DNA of 64,000 bases from Pseudomonas sp. 6D_7.1_Bac1. GTDB lineage: Bacteria; Pseudomonadota; Gammaproteobacteria; Pseudomonadales; Pseudomonadaceae. The notes beneath the pieces were generated by a model. That model was not told the origin of the DNA. It searched no databases and saw nothing but the letters and a program-made list of their open reading frames with translations. The stretch is taken from assembly GCF_025465945.1 (NCBI RefSeq), contig NZ_JANLNW010000074.1:62001-126000 (forward strand). Reading direction: 5' to 3'. Below are positions 8,756-16,467 of the stretch, piece by piece. A program made the translations under genes and the position numbers. Numbering within the stretch: the first letter of the stretch is position 1; each line of letters begins with the position of its first letter.

Positions 8756-10057
8756 TCAAATGCTGTCGCGCAGTCGGTACCAGGCCTTGCCGATGGCTTC
8801 CAATGGCGCGGCCAGGTATTTACCGCCCGGAAAGCTGCCATTACTCAAACCCTGATACAAGGCCAGCTCATCCACCTGGCCGAGAATCGCATCGGACACG
8901 GCACGGGCGCCGGCCAAAGTCGGGAGCACACCGTGCCCGGAATAGCCCTGTAGCCAGTAAAGATCGCCACGCCGGCCAATGTCAGGCGTGCGTTTGAGGG
9001 TCAGGTCGATATGCCCGCCCCAGGCGAATTCCACCTCGACACCTTTGAGCTGCGGGAAGACTCGCTCCAGATACGACCGTGTCGCGGCGGCGATATCCTT
9101 GGGCATCCCGCCCAGGTAGGTGCAACCACCACCGAACAGCAGGCGGTTATCCGGTGTGCGACGGAAGTAGTCGAGGACGAACTGGTTGTCGGTGACGCAG
9201 ACATTGCTCGGCAGCAGTGCCGTGGCCTGCTCTGCTGTCAGCGGCGCAGTGGCCACCTGATAAGTACCCACTGGCAACACGCAACGGGCCAGTTCAGGGT
9301 CCAGCTGATCGAGGTAGGCGTTACACGCCAACACCAGCACATTCGCCCGAATGCTGCCGCGCTCGGTGGTGACCACGTACTGATCACCTGCTTCGCGATA
9401 GCTCAGCGCTTTGCTCTGTTCGTAGATGCGGCCGCCCGCGCGCTCGATGGCCGCGGCCAGGCCGAGCGCCAGTTTCAGCGGATTCAGATGCGCGCCTTCG
9501 GGATCATAGAGCCCCGCCTGATAACGCTCACTGGCAACCCACTGCGGCAATTCTTCCCGCGTGATGAACTGCAAGCCATCGTGACCCCACTTATGGCTGG
9601 CCTCGCGCTGCCACTCAGTCAGGAGGCTGACCCGACGCGGCATGACCGACGTCCACAAATGTCCAGCTCGATAATCGCAGTCGAAACCATGGCGTCCAGG
9701 CAAATCACGCAACTCCTGCGCCGCCCAGCGCATGCCGTCCCACAAGCGCCGCGCGCGTTCATAACCCAAGGCAGCCTCTAACGGCGGCATGTCACACGAC
9801 CAACCGAGAATCGCCTGCCCACCATTGCGCCCCGAGGCGGCCCAGGCAACGCGACTGGCTTCCAGCAACGTCACGCGCTTGCCGGCCAAGGCCAGGCGCA
9901 ATGCGGTATGCAGACCGCTGAAACCGGCGCCGACGATCACAACTTCAGTGTCCTGTTCCCCCACCAGCGCGGGCCGAGAGCTCAGGAGATTGGCGCAACT
10001 GTGGGCGTAATAGCTGGCGACATGTCGCTTGGACTGCTGAAACATTCGGGCACCCAT
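8756..10057 (-). CDS. FAD-dependent amine oxidoreductase (gamma-glutamylputrescine oxidase-like)
   Basis: A DAO-family flavoprotein of 433 residues (or 429 from ATG 10045). The N-terminal dinucleotide-binding motif is VVIVGAGFSGLHTALRLALAGKRVTLLEA, followed by SGRNGGQAI, the typical DAO second glycine motif. The C-terminal LFGGGCTYLG and GYSGHGVLPTLAGARAVSDAI match glycine/polyamine oxidases of the PuuB/PauB kind. The probable reaction is oxidation of a gamma-glutamyl-amine to its aldehyde with release of ammonia and hydrogen peroxide. It is the first gene of a three-gene operon. The first ATG lies inside one arm of a long inverted repeat, and neither start has a good ribosome site. Confidence 0.82.
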   Translation of the reverse strand: MGARMFQQSKRHVASYYAHSCANLLSSRPALVGEQDTEVVIVGAGFSGLHTALRLALAGKRVTLLEASRVAWAASGRNGGQAILGWSCDMPPLEAALGYERARRLWDGMRWAAQELRDLPGRHGFDCDYRAGHLWTSVMPRRVSLLTEWQREASHKWGHDGLQFITREELPQWVASERYQAGLYDPEGAHLNPLKLALGLAAAIERAGGRIYEQSKALSYREAGDQYVVTTERGSIRANVLVLACNAYLDQLDPELARCVLPVGTYQVATAPLTAEQATALLPSNVCVTDNQFVLDYFRRTPDNRLLFGGGCTYLGGMPKDIAAATRSYLERVFPQLKGVEVEFAWGGHIDLTLKRTPDIGRRGDLYWLQGYSGHGVLPTLAGARAVSDAILGQVDELALYQGLSNGSFPGGKYLAAPLEAIGKAWYRLRDSI

Positions 10058-10082
10058 GAAATTATGTTTTTATAATTTCATG
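10055..10082. promoter_or_regulatory. Perfect inverted repeat, likely operator of the amine operon
   Basis: CATGAAATTAT (10055-10065) and ATAATTTCATG (10072-10082) are exact reverse complements around a 6-base spacer GTTTTT. The element lies at the head of the oxidase gene and covers its first possible start codon. An 11-bp AT-rich perfect palindrome at the start of an operon that encodes its own XRE-cupin regulator is a natural operator candidate. The regulator assignment is inference. Confidence 0.55.
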
Positions 10083-10255
10083 AAAAACTACAGCATAAAT
10101 TTCACAGACGCAACACTCGACCGATCCCTGATAAACCGAATGCTCGCTTTCGCTGCTTTACTGTAGGGGTAGAGCCTGCCAATCGGGGCCTCAGCTTCAC
10201 TGAGTCACCCCGCCACTGCCGACTCCAACGGAAAACACCGCCCCGGAGAGTTGTC

Positions 10256-11797
10256 ATGTCCCTGCACACCGTCGCCCGTTTTGCCGACCTGCGTGAAGAC
10301 CGTGGTACTCGCGTAGAAATCGGTTCGCTGCAGATTGTGCTGCTGCGGGCCGGCGAGCGGGTCTACGCCTATCAGGGCGAATGTCCGCATGCGCAGGCCC
10401 CGCTGGATGAAGGTGTGGTCTGCAATGGTCGGCTGATCTGCCCGTGGCACAAGGCGATGTTCACGGTCGAGGACGGCCAGGTGTGCGAACCGCCGGCCCT
10501 GAGTGGGCTGACCCGCTATCCGGTCAAGGTGATCGATGGCGATGTTCAGGTGGACGACCAACCGCTTGCGCCCAACGAGGTGGCTCAGGCCCCTGATTCA
10601 CGCTGCTTCGTGATCGTCGGTGCAGGCGCTGCGGGAACAGCCGCCACTGCCGCCCTGCGGGAACAAGGCTTTGCCGGCCGCCTGGTGTTGATCGATCGTG
10701 AATCGGACCCAGGCTATGACCGGACGGTACTGAGCAAATATGTCCTCGCCGGGGAAATGTCCCCTCAGGAAACGCCGCCATTGCTGGATGAGTTCTTTTA
10801 CAACAAGCAGAAAATCGAGCGTGTCAAAGGTGAGGTCATCCGTCTTGATGTGGCCGCCAAACGGGTTTCCCTGGCTGACGGGCGCACCTTCGACTACGAC
10901 GCCGCGCTCCTGGCCAGTGGCGGTGAACCCAGACCGCTTTCGGTAAAGGGCACGCATCTGCACAACATCCTGATGTTGCGCTCGCGAGCGGACGCCGAGC
11001 GCATTCTCCAAACGGCAAAACCTGGCGCCCGCGCGGTCATCATCGGTGGCAGCTTCATCGGCCTGGAATCGGCATCGGCCTTGCGCCGCCATGGTCTGGA
11101 AGTCAGCGTGGTCACCCACCATGCAACACCGTTCAGCCAACTGTTCGGAGAGCGCATCGGCCTGGCGATTTTGTCCCTGCACGAAGACCACGGCGTGGTC
11201 TTTCACACCGCTACCCAGCCGAAAGCATTCGAGGGCCAGGACAACGTTGAGGCCGTTTTGCTCGAAGATGGTCAAAGACTTCCCGCCGACCTGGTGTTGG
11301 TCGGCATCGGCGTCAGCCCGGTCACCGAGCTGCTCGAAGGCATTGAGCTGAACGACGACGGTGGATTACCGGTCAACGAAGACATGCGCGCCGCGCCTGG
11401 CCTGTGGGCCGCCGGCGACATCGCATCCTTTGCCTTGCAAGGCGTTCCCACACGCATCGAGCACTGGCGCCTGGCCCAACAGCAGGCGCGGATCGCTGCG
11501 CAGAACATGTTGGGGGGTGAAACACGCTATGCGGACGTGCCGTTCTTTTGGACGTATCACTTCGACAAGACCTTCGAGATGCTCGGTCACGCCGATCAAT
11601 GGGACCGGATCGTTTTCGAGGGCAACCCCGAGCAATACGCCTTCATCGCGTTGCTGTGCAAGGGGGAACAGGTCGAGGCCGTCGTCGCCTGCGAGTACTC
11701 GCGGCAAATGGCGTTACTGGCCGAGCGAATGAAACTGCCGTTGCTGCGCGAGGAGGCCCTGCAAATCATTCGGCAGATGGTCGCGCAAGAAGGCTGA
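10256..11797 (+). CDS. Rieske domain fused to FAD-dependent ferredoxin-type reductase
   Basis: A 513-residue fusion. Residues about 5-105 form a Rieske [2Fe-2S] domain with ligands in ECPHAQAP and ICPWHKAMF (C-x-H and C-x-x-H). From about 115 a pyridine-nucleotide-disulfide reductase fold begins with FVIVGAGAAGTAATAALREQG (FAD site). A second dinucleotide motif, AVIIGGSFIGLESASALRRHG, binds NAD(P)H, and LWAAGDIAS is the conserved FAD-contact. The C-terminal ~85 residues are the reductase C-terminal dimerisation domain. Animal AIFM3/AIFL has the same domain order. The role would be NAD(P)H-driven electron transfer to an unknown partner. It is divergent from the amine operon; no oxygenase gene is adjacent. 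Confidence 0.85.
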   Translation: MSLHTVARFADLREDRGTRVEIGSLQIVLLRAGERVYAYQGECPHAQAPLDEGVVCNGRLICPWHKAMFTVEDGQVCEPPALSGLTRYPVKVIDGDVQVDDQPLAPNEVAQAPDSRCFVIVGAGAAGTAATAALREQGFAGRLVLIDRESDPGYDRTVLSKYVLAGEMSPQETPPLLDEFFYNKQKIERVKGEVIRLDVAAKRVSLADGRTFDYDAALLASGGEPRPLSVKGTHLHNILMLRSRADAERILQTAKPGARAVIIGGSFIGLESASALRRHGLEVSVVTHHATPFSQLFGERIGLAILSLHEDHGVVFHTATQPKAFEGQDNVEAVLLEDGQRLPADLVLVGIGVSPVTELLEGIELNDDGGLPVNEDMRAAPGLWAAGDIASFALQGVPTRIEHWRLAQQQARIAAQNMLGGETRYADVPFFWTYHFDKTFEMLGHADQWDRIVFEGNPEQYAFIALLCKGEQVEAVVACEYSRQMALLAERMKLPLLREEALQIIRQMVAQEG

Positions 11798-12109
11798 ATC
11801 CACACAAAAGGCAAGGTACTTGTAAGAAATTTCGCCACTAATCAACATTAAAAACAACAACATCGCACACTCAACATTAATAGCGATAAGAATCCATGGT
11901 TCTTATGAGGAAAGAATTGAACACACCCACCCTCATCGCCAATCTTAATATCAAACAGCAAACACCCTAACGCATCGTTATTAATAAAATAGTTTTAAAC
12001 AATTAACAGGCATTACGCCGCCATCGCCCATTGCATATTTATCCGCGCCTGCTTAACTGCAAAAACTGCTGATGAGAGCAGTCTTCGCAACACCACGGAA
12101 GGAGTCGTT
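11798..12109. other. AT-rich intergenic region before the DUF1842/1843-radical SAM operon
   Basis: About 310 bases without a coding frame, markedly AT-rich compared with flanking genes. An imperfect palindrome around CCATGG lies at 11886-11906 (ATAAGAA and TTCTTAT as outer arms). The stretch must carry the promoter for the downstream operon. AAGGAG at about 12100 serves as ribosome site of the first gene. I could not fix a confident -35/-10 pair. Confidence 0.5.
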
Positions 12110-12298
12110 ATGAGCAATTCAACTGGCCATAGCATGCCCCCCTATGGGGTGGCCATCCAAGGCGCGATCAAGGCAGGCAACCTGCCGCAAATGAAGACGC
12201 TGCTGAAACAACGCGATGCATCCAAGCCAGAACCCAAAGAGCTAAGTACTGCTTACGAGCAGTTGGCAAAGGAAGTCGCTCGCCTGGAAAAGCACTAA
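12110..12298 (+). CDS. Small DUF1843-like protein, candidate precursor peptide
   Basis: A 62-residue protein made almost entirely of one module: PPYGVAIQGAIKAGNLPQMK near the N-terminus and EVARLEKH at the end, joined by a charged helix-forming stretch. The same module forms the C-termini of the next two proteins. The AGNLPQMK segment corresponds to the SGDL segment of the 196-residue neighbour. A strong ribosome site (AAGGAG) precedes the ATG. It is first in a four-gene run that ends in a radical SAM/SPASM enzyme, making it a candidate substrate for that enzyme. It contains no cysteine, so thioether crosslinks from cysteine are ruled out for this member. No function is established. Confidence 0.8.
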   Translation: MSNSTGHSMPPYGVAIQGAIKAGNLPQMKTLLKQRDASKPEPKELSTAYEQLAKEVARLEKH

Positions 12299-12335
12299 CG
12301 CTTTTTCCACTCTATCTATTGCAATGGAGGCAATT

Positions 12336-12968
12336 ATGTCTGGTTCTAATCAACAGCCTGTCGGTTTGTTCCCACTCTGCTATCGAATTGGCACTTCGGC
12401 ACCCGGCGCACAAAACCTGGCACTCAATCTCCTGGTTTTTACACCTGAGCAAACGGTAAGCGGTACTGCCGCAATCACTCAGGCAACCAACCCACCGCTG
12501 GATGTGCATTCCGATGTCTGGGGTGAGTACACCTACATGACGGTGATGAAACCCGGCGTCAGCAAAATCCTGATCACCGTTCAAGGCAACAATGGCGGCC
12601 CGGGCTCGAACTCCATCGTGAATTTCAAGTTGCATCTGGTGGTCGGTAGCGACTGGAAAGAAGGCGTCGCCAACTACGAGTACTTCAATGGCCAGCGCTG
12701 GGTTCAGGTCAATGCGCCCGCTCATCTCGTCGAGTCGGTGCCCTCCTACGCCCATGTACTGCCGTTGGAACCCGGCCCGGTGATTCCGGCATATTCACCG
12801 GTCCTGCCGCTGTACGCCGCGCCGATTCAGAGTGCCATTGCCAGCGGTAACCTGGCCCATATGAAAAGTCTGGCGAGCCTTGCCAAACAACAACTGGACC
12901 AACAACCACAGCTGCAGAGTGCGCTTGAAGCGGCCAAGGGTGAAATCAGCCGGCTGGAACGCCGCTGA
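12336..12968 (+). CDS. DUF1842-DUF1843-like protein, candidate modified substrate
   Basis: A 210-residue protein in two parts. Residues about 8-125 form a beta-rich domain (GLFPLCYRIGTSAPGAQNL...TVSGTAAITQATNPPLDVHSDVWG...GGPGSNSIVNFKLHLVVGSDWKEGVANYEYF) that aligns by eye with the next protein and with the DUF1842 family. A proline-rich linker (LPLEPGPVIPAYSPVLPLY) leads into the C-terminal DUF1843-like module with PIQSAIASGNLAHMK and EISRLERR. No signal peptide is seen. ATG 12336 is selected for the GGAGG at 12326-12330. It lies 37 bases after the 62-residue gene. The layout suggests a carrier domain with a tail recognised by the radical SAM enzyme; this is inference. Confidence 0.8.
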   Translation: MSGSNQQPVGLFPLCYRIGTSAPGAQNLALNLLVFTPEQTVSGTAAITQATNPPLDVHSDVWGEYTYMTVMKPGVSKILITVQGNNGGPGSNSIVNFKLHLVVGSDWKEGVANYEYFNGQRWVQVNAPAHLVESVPSYAHVLPLEPGPVIPAYSPVLPLYAAPIQSAIASGNLAHMKSLASLAKQQLDQQPQLQSALEAAKGEISRLERR

Positions 12969-13021
12969 CCGGCCACTGAACGTGCCTGGCTTGTCCTGAA
13001 TACCACTAAGGGAGTTGCACC

Positions 13022-13612
13022 ATGTCAATTGGACTTTTTCACACCCGCCTCAACGTTACCAGCTCGCTATTGGGCGCACCGGTTTTAACCCTCGATCTGC
13101 TGGTGGATACCGTCAACAAGAAAGTCAGCGGTGTGGCCAGCATTTTTCAAAGTACCTACCCACCCCTCAACTTCCGTGCGCGGGTATGGGGTAGTTACTC
13201 CGAGGCCAAACTGATCCCCGAGGCGGAAAGCCACATCATCCTCACTTTGGATGGCAGCCCAAGTGGCCCTAACAGCAATATCGCCCAGACCTTCGATCTG
13301 CGGGGGATTCTAGGTGCCGATTGGGCCAGCGGTTTTGCCGACTACAAGTACTACGATCAGGACCACTGGACTACAGTGAGACACGCAGCCGTCAGCCAGG
13401 CCCCGGCGGTGCGCCAGGAGCGCTCGGAGCAGGCGCACTATCCTCACGTGCCGCTCTACGCCGTCGCGGTACAACAAGCGCAAACCAGCGGTGATCTGGC
13501 GCAACTGAAGTCGGTAGTGAGCCAGGGCGAACAGCAACTGGCCCACAGCGGTGCCTTGCGCAGCGCACTGGAGCAGTTGCACGCAGAAATCGCCCGACTG
13601 GAAGCACGCTAA
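13022..13612 (+). CDS. Second DUF1842-DUF1843-like protein, candidate modified substrate
   Basis: A 196-residue protein with the same plan as the preceding one: a beta-rich front domain (GLFHTRLNVTSSLLG...KVSGVASIFQSTYPPLNFRARVWGSY...PSGPNSNIAQTFDLRGILGADWASGFADYKYY) and a C-terminal module with YAVAVQQAQTSGDLAQLK and EIARLEAR. Here the motif is GDL, where the two upstream proteins have GNL. AAGGGAG precedes the ATG. There are no cysteines and no signal peptide. The two front domains share G-x-N-S/N after a Gly-Pro turn and the GxDWxxGxxxYxYx motif, so the genes are paralogues, probably a local duplication. It is immediately upstream of the radical SAM gene. Confidence 0.8.
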   Translation: MSIGLFHTRLNVTSSLLGAPVLTLDLLVDTVNKKVSGVASIFQSTYPPLNFRARVWGSYSEAKLIPEAESHIILTLDGSPSGPNSNIAQTFDLRGILGADWASGFADYKYYDQDHWTTVRHAAVSQAPAVRQERSEQAHYPHVPLYAVAVQQAQTSGDLAQLKSVVSQGEQQLAHSGALRSALEQLHAEIARLEAR

Positions 13613-13621
13613 CCGGCAATG

Positions 13622-13658
13622 CCCGGGCTTGGCCAAACTACCAGTGGCCGAGCCCGGG
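13622..13658 (+). terminator. 13-bp hairpin between substrate genes and radical SAM gene
   Basis: CCCGGGCTTGGCC (13622-13634) pairs with GGCCGAGCCCGGG (13646-13658) with one G-U pair. There is no long T-run, so it may act as a partial terminator or mRNA end that keeps the enzyme at a lower level than its presumed substrates. Confidence 0.55.
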
Positions 13659-13764
13659 ATCTTTCGCACCCAGAGGTAAATCCGCTCGCGCCGTTGACGC
13701 TAAGGAAGGCGCGAACACTTCGATGGATTCGTGCCGCGTACGTGTCTGTGCGCAAGGATTTCCC

Positions 13765-15228
13765 ATGTCAGACAATCGCCCTGCCCGCTACCTCAGTGAA
13801 ACCGACCTCAAACGCTACGTGCCGGTCCATGTGGTCTGGGAAATCACCCTGGCCTGCGATCTCAAATGCCTGCATTGCGGCTCACGCGCAGGCCATCGAC
13901 GCCCCGATGAACTGAACACCCGGGAATGCCTGGACGTCATCGATTCCCTCGCAGCACTCGGCACCCGCGAGATCACCTTGATCGGCGGTGAAGCCTATTT
14001 GCGCAAGGACTGGACTCAGTTGATCCAGGCCATCCACAACCACGACATGTATTGCGCCATCCAAACCGGTGGACGCAACCTGACACCGGCGAAAATGCAG
14101 GCCGCGGTGGATGCCGGGCTCAATGGCGTCGGTGTTTCACTGGATGGACTGGCCCCGCTGCATGACGCCGTGCGCAATGTTCCAGGCTCTTTCGACAAGG
14201 CCGTGGACACCCTGCGACGCGCCAAACAATCAGGGCTTGCGGTCAGCGTCAACACCCAGATCGGCGCGGCTACCCTGCCCGATTTGCCCGAATTGATGGA
14301 CCTGATCATCGAACTCGGTGCCACCCACTGGCAGATCCAGCTAACCGTCGCCATGGGCAATGCCGTCGATCATCCGGAGCTGCTATTGCAGCCCTACCAA
14401 CTGCTTGAAGTGATGCCTTTGCTGGCGCGTCTCTACCGCGAAGGTGTCGATCGCGGCCTGCTGATGAACGTCGGCAACAATATTGGTTACTACGGCCCTT
14501 ATGAGCACATGTGGCGTGGCTTCGGCGATGAGCGCGTGCACTGGACTGGCTGCGCGGCCGGGCAAACCGTGCTGGCACTCGAAGCCGATGGCACCGTCAA
14601 AGGCTGCCCGTCATTGGCAACGGTGGGCTTTTCGGGCGGTAACGTGCGCAACATGAGCCTGCACGATATCTGGCATTACAGCGAAGGCATGCACTTTGGC
14701 CGCCTGCGCGGCGTCGACGACCTGTGGGGCTACTGCCGCAGCTGCTACTACAACGATGTCTGCCGCGGCGGCTGCACCTGGACCTCGCACTCCTTGCTCG
14801 GCAAACCCGGCAATAACCCCTACTGTCATTACCGCACGCTGGACCTGCAAAAGCAGGGCCTGCGCGAGCGGATTGTCAAACTCGAGGACGCGGCACAGAC
14901 GTCCTTCGCTGTCGGACGTTTTGACCTGATTACCGAACGCATCGATACCGGCGAAAAGGTCAACAGCGTCAGCGACAGCGGCCAGGTGATCAAACTGGCC
15001 TGGGCAAACCAGGGCCAGAAATCGCCTGATGAAGGCCGTATTCCGCCGCAACTGGCCCTGTGTCGCGGCTGCTTGCAGTACATCCATGAACATGAAGTCA
15101 CCTGTCCACATTGCGCCGCCGATGTCGCCGCCGCAGAAGCCGAACACCAGGTAAACCGCGCCCGGCAACAAACCATCATCAATACACTCACCGGCCTGCT
15201 GGGGCTGCCGCAAAGCAACTTGATGTAG
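13765..15228 (+). CDS. Radical SAM/SPASM peptide-modifying enzyme (GDL-motif-associated type)
   Basis: A 487-residue enzyme. The radical SAM cluster motif C31-x3-C35-x2-C38 sits in LACDLKCLHCGSRAGH, and LIGGEAYL is the GGE-type SAM-binding motif. The SPASM region supplies ligands for auxiliary Fe-S clusters: TGCAAGQTVLALEADGTVKGCPS, then YCRSCYYNDVCRGGC and a final NPYCHYR. Unusually, a zinc-ribbon-like knuckle, C433-x2-C436 and C447-x2-C450, follows near the C-terminus. SPASM enzymes act on ribosomal peptides or proteins. I recall an NCBI family named for association with GDL-motif (DUF1842/1843) proteins, which fits the three genes directly upstream. ATG 13765 follows AAGGA by 6 bases. The chemistry performed is unknown. 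Confidence 0.88.
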   Translation: MSDNRPARYLSETDLKRYVPVHVVWEITLACDLKCLHCGSRAGHRRPDELNTRECLDVIDSLAALGTREITLIGGEAYLRKDWTQLIQAIHNHDMYCAIQTGGRNLTPAKMQAAVDAGLNGVGVSLDGLAPLHDAVRNVPGSFDKAVDTLRRAKQSGLAVSVNTQIGAATLPDLPELMDLIIELGATHWQIQLTVAMGNAVDHPELLLQPYQLLEVMPLLARLYREGVDRGLLMNVGNNIGYYGPYEHMWRGFGDERVHWTGCAAGQTVLALEADGTVKGCPSLATVGFSGGNVRNMSLHDIWHYSEGMHFGRLRGVDDLWGYCRSCYYNDVCRGGCTWTSHSLLGKPGNNPYCHYRTLDLQKQGLRERIVKLEDAAQTSFAVGRFDLITERIDTGEKVNSVSDSGQVIKLAWANQGQKSPDEGRIPPQLALCRGCLQYIHEHEVTCPHCAADVAAAEAEHQVNRARQQTIINTLTGLLGLPQSNLM

Positions 15229-15273
15229 CGGCGGTCTCGACGGCTGGCGTGTACGGGAACACGCGCAAATAAA

Positions 15274-15296
15274 AACGCCACTCAATGAGTGGCGTT
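15274..15296. terminator. Bidirectional terminator hairpin
   Basis: An AACGCCACTCA arm and its reverse complement flank a single base; A-rich on the left and T at the right edge. It separates the radical SAM gene from the convergent AraC-type gene. The same 23-base core recurs at 47082-47104. Confidence 0.75.
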
Positions 15297-15311
15297 CTAG
15301 TGATGTACATA

Positions 15312-16334
15312 TCAGGCATCGAGGTGTTTGCCCTGGAACCTCGCCCGGTAACGACCCGGACTTTCACCGGTCCACTTCTTGAACGCACGGTGGAACGCGC
15401 TGGGCTCCTGGAACCCGATCTGCTCGGCAATCGCTGTGATGCTCGATTGGGTCTGGCGCAGCTGTTCAAAGGCAACGCCGCGGCGCACCTCGTCCTTGAT
15501 CTCTTGAAAGGAACAGCCTTCACGCTCCAGTTTTCGGCGAACGGTGCTAGGGCTCAGATGCTGTTCGATTGCAAAGGCCTCCAGGGTCGGCCATTGGCTG
15601 TAATGGCTGTTACGCAAACGCTGATGAACCTGCGACGCCAGGCCATGCTGGTTACGGAAACGAATCACCAGCCATTGCGGTGCACTGCGCAAAAATGCCT
15701 TGAGTGAAACAAGGTCTTGAACCACCGGCAATTGCAGATAACGACTGTCGAACTCGATCTCGGTGCGCTCGGCGCCAAAGGTCAGGTTGGCGCCCCAGAG
15801 CAATGAATCATCACTGAGCGATAAACGCTCATGACGAAAGTCTGCACGGTCGATGGGAATACGCCGCCCGCCCAGCCAGCACAGCAGACTGATCATCAAC
15901 ACCAGAAACGTCTCTTCACCGAAATGCGCGACGTCGCTGTTTTGCGCCCGAGTCTGCAAGCCGATGACCGCGCGCTTGCCACGCACTGTCAACGTGCCGC
16001 GAAAGTCACGCAGGAACAGCGCGAAATTGGCCAGGCACTGACGCATGGCTTTTTCCAAAGTCGGTTCCTGAATCAATGCCCGACAGATCAAGGCGAAACT
16101 GCCCGGTGGCATGCCATGGGAGTCCAGCTGGAAGAATTCGTCGTTCAACTCACGAATCTGCACCAGCCACAACGCAGCAAAAGCAGTGGCCGGTACCCGT
16201 GCACTAGGCTGATCCATCAGTTGCGGATCGATTCCCACCTGCTCAAGTACCGCCCGCAGACGCTGCGGATTTTCACGTAGCGCGTGGATCATTGGATACA
16301 TGAAGTAGACAGCCACCGAATCCGTTTCCCGCAT
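15312..16334 (-). CDS. AraC-family transcriptional regulator (N-terminal arabinose-binding-like domain)
   Basis: A 340-residue regulator. Residues about 15-200 match the ligand-sensing N-domain of the OruR/ArgR-unrelated AraC subgroup common in pseudomonads (ALRENPQRLRAVLEQVGIDPQLM...PPGSFALICRALIQEPTLEKAMRQCLANF). The last 100 residues hold two helix-turn-helix motifs, FAIEQHLSPSTVRRKLEREGCSFQEIKDEVRRG and ITAIAEQIGFQEPSAFHRAFKKWTGESPGRYR. The start at 16334 (MRETDS) follows GGGGAGAG; the longer frame lacks support. It is divergent from the thiolase operon with 133 bases between, so control of that operon is likely but unproven. Confidence 0.88.
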   Translation of the reverse strand: MRETDSVAVYFMYPMIHALRENPQRLRAVLEQVGIDPQLMDQPSARVPATAFAALWLVQIRELNDEFFQLDSHGMPPGSFALICRALIQEPTLEKAMRQCLANFALFLRDFRGTLTVRGKRAVIGLQTRAQNSDVAHFGEETFLVLMISLLCWLGGRRIPIDRADFRHERLSLSDDSLLWGANLTFGAERTEIEFDSRYLQLPVVQDLVSLKAFLRSAPQWLVIRFRNQHGLASQVHQRLRNSHYSQWPTLEAFAIEQHLSPSTVRRKLEREGCSFQEIKDEVRRGVAFEQLRQTQSSITAIAEQIGFQEPSAFHRAFKKWTGESPGRYRARFQGKHLDA

Positions 16335-16467
16335 GTGATCGTCTCTCTCCCCATCATCTGAAAGTGGCAAAAAACGCCATCCGCCTTGAACAGTTCCGGC
16401 ATAGGCCAGCGGCGCTGCTGATTCTAGACTCGTGCCCAACAAAAAAGACCTATTTCAGGGAAACAAC

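Noticed and set aside
15274..15296. Repeated hairpin as the end of an insertion sequence
   Set aside because: Both copies sit at gene ends with A/T tracts, which a terminator explains fully; there is no transposase between them that would use them as ends.
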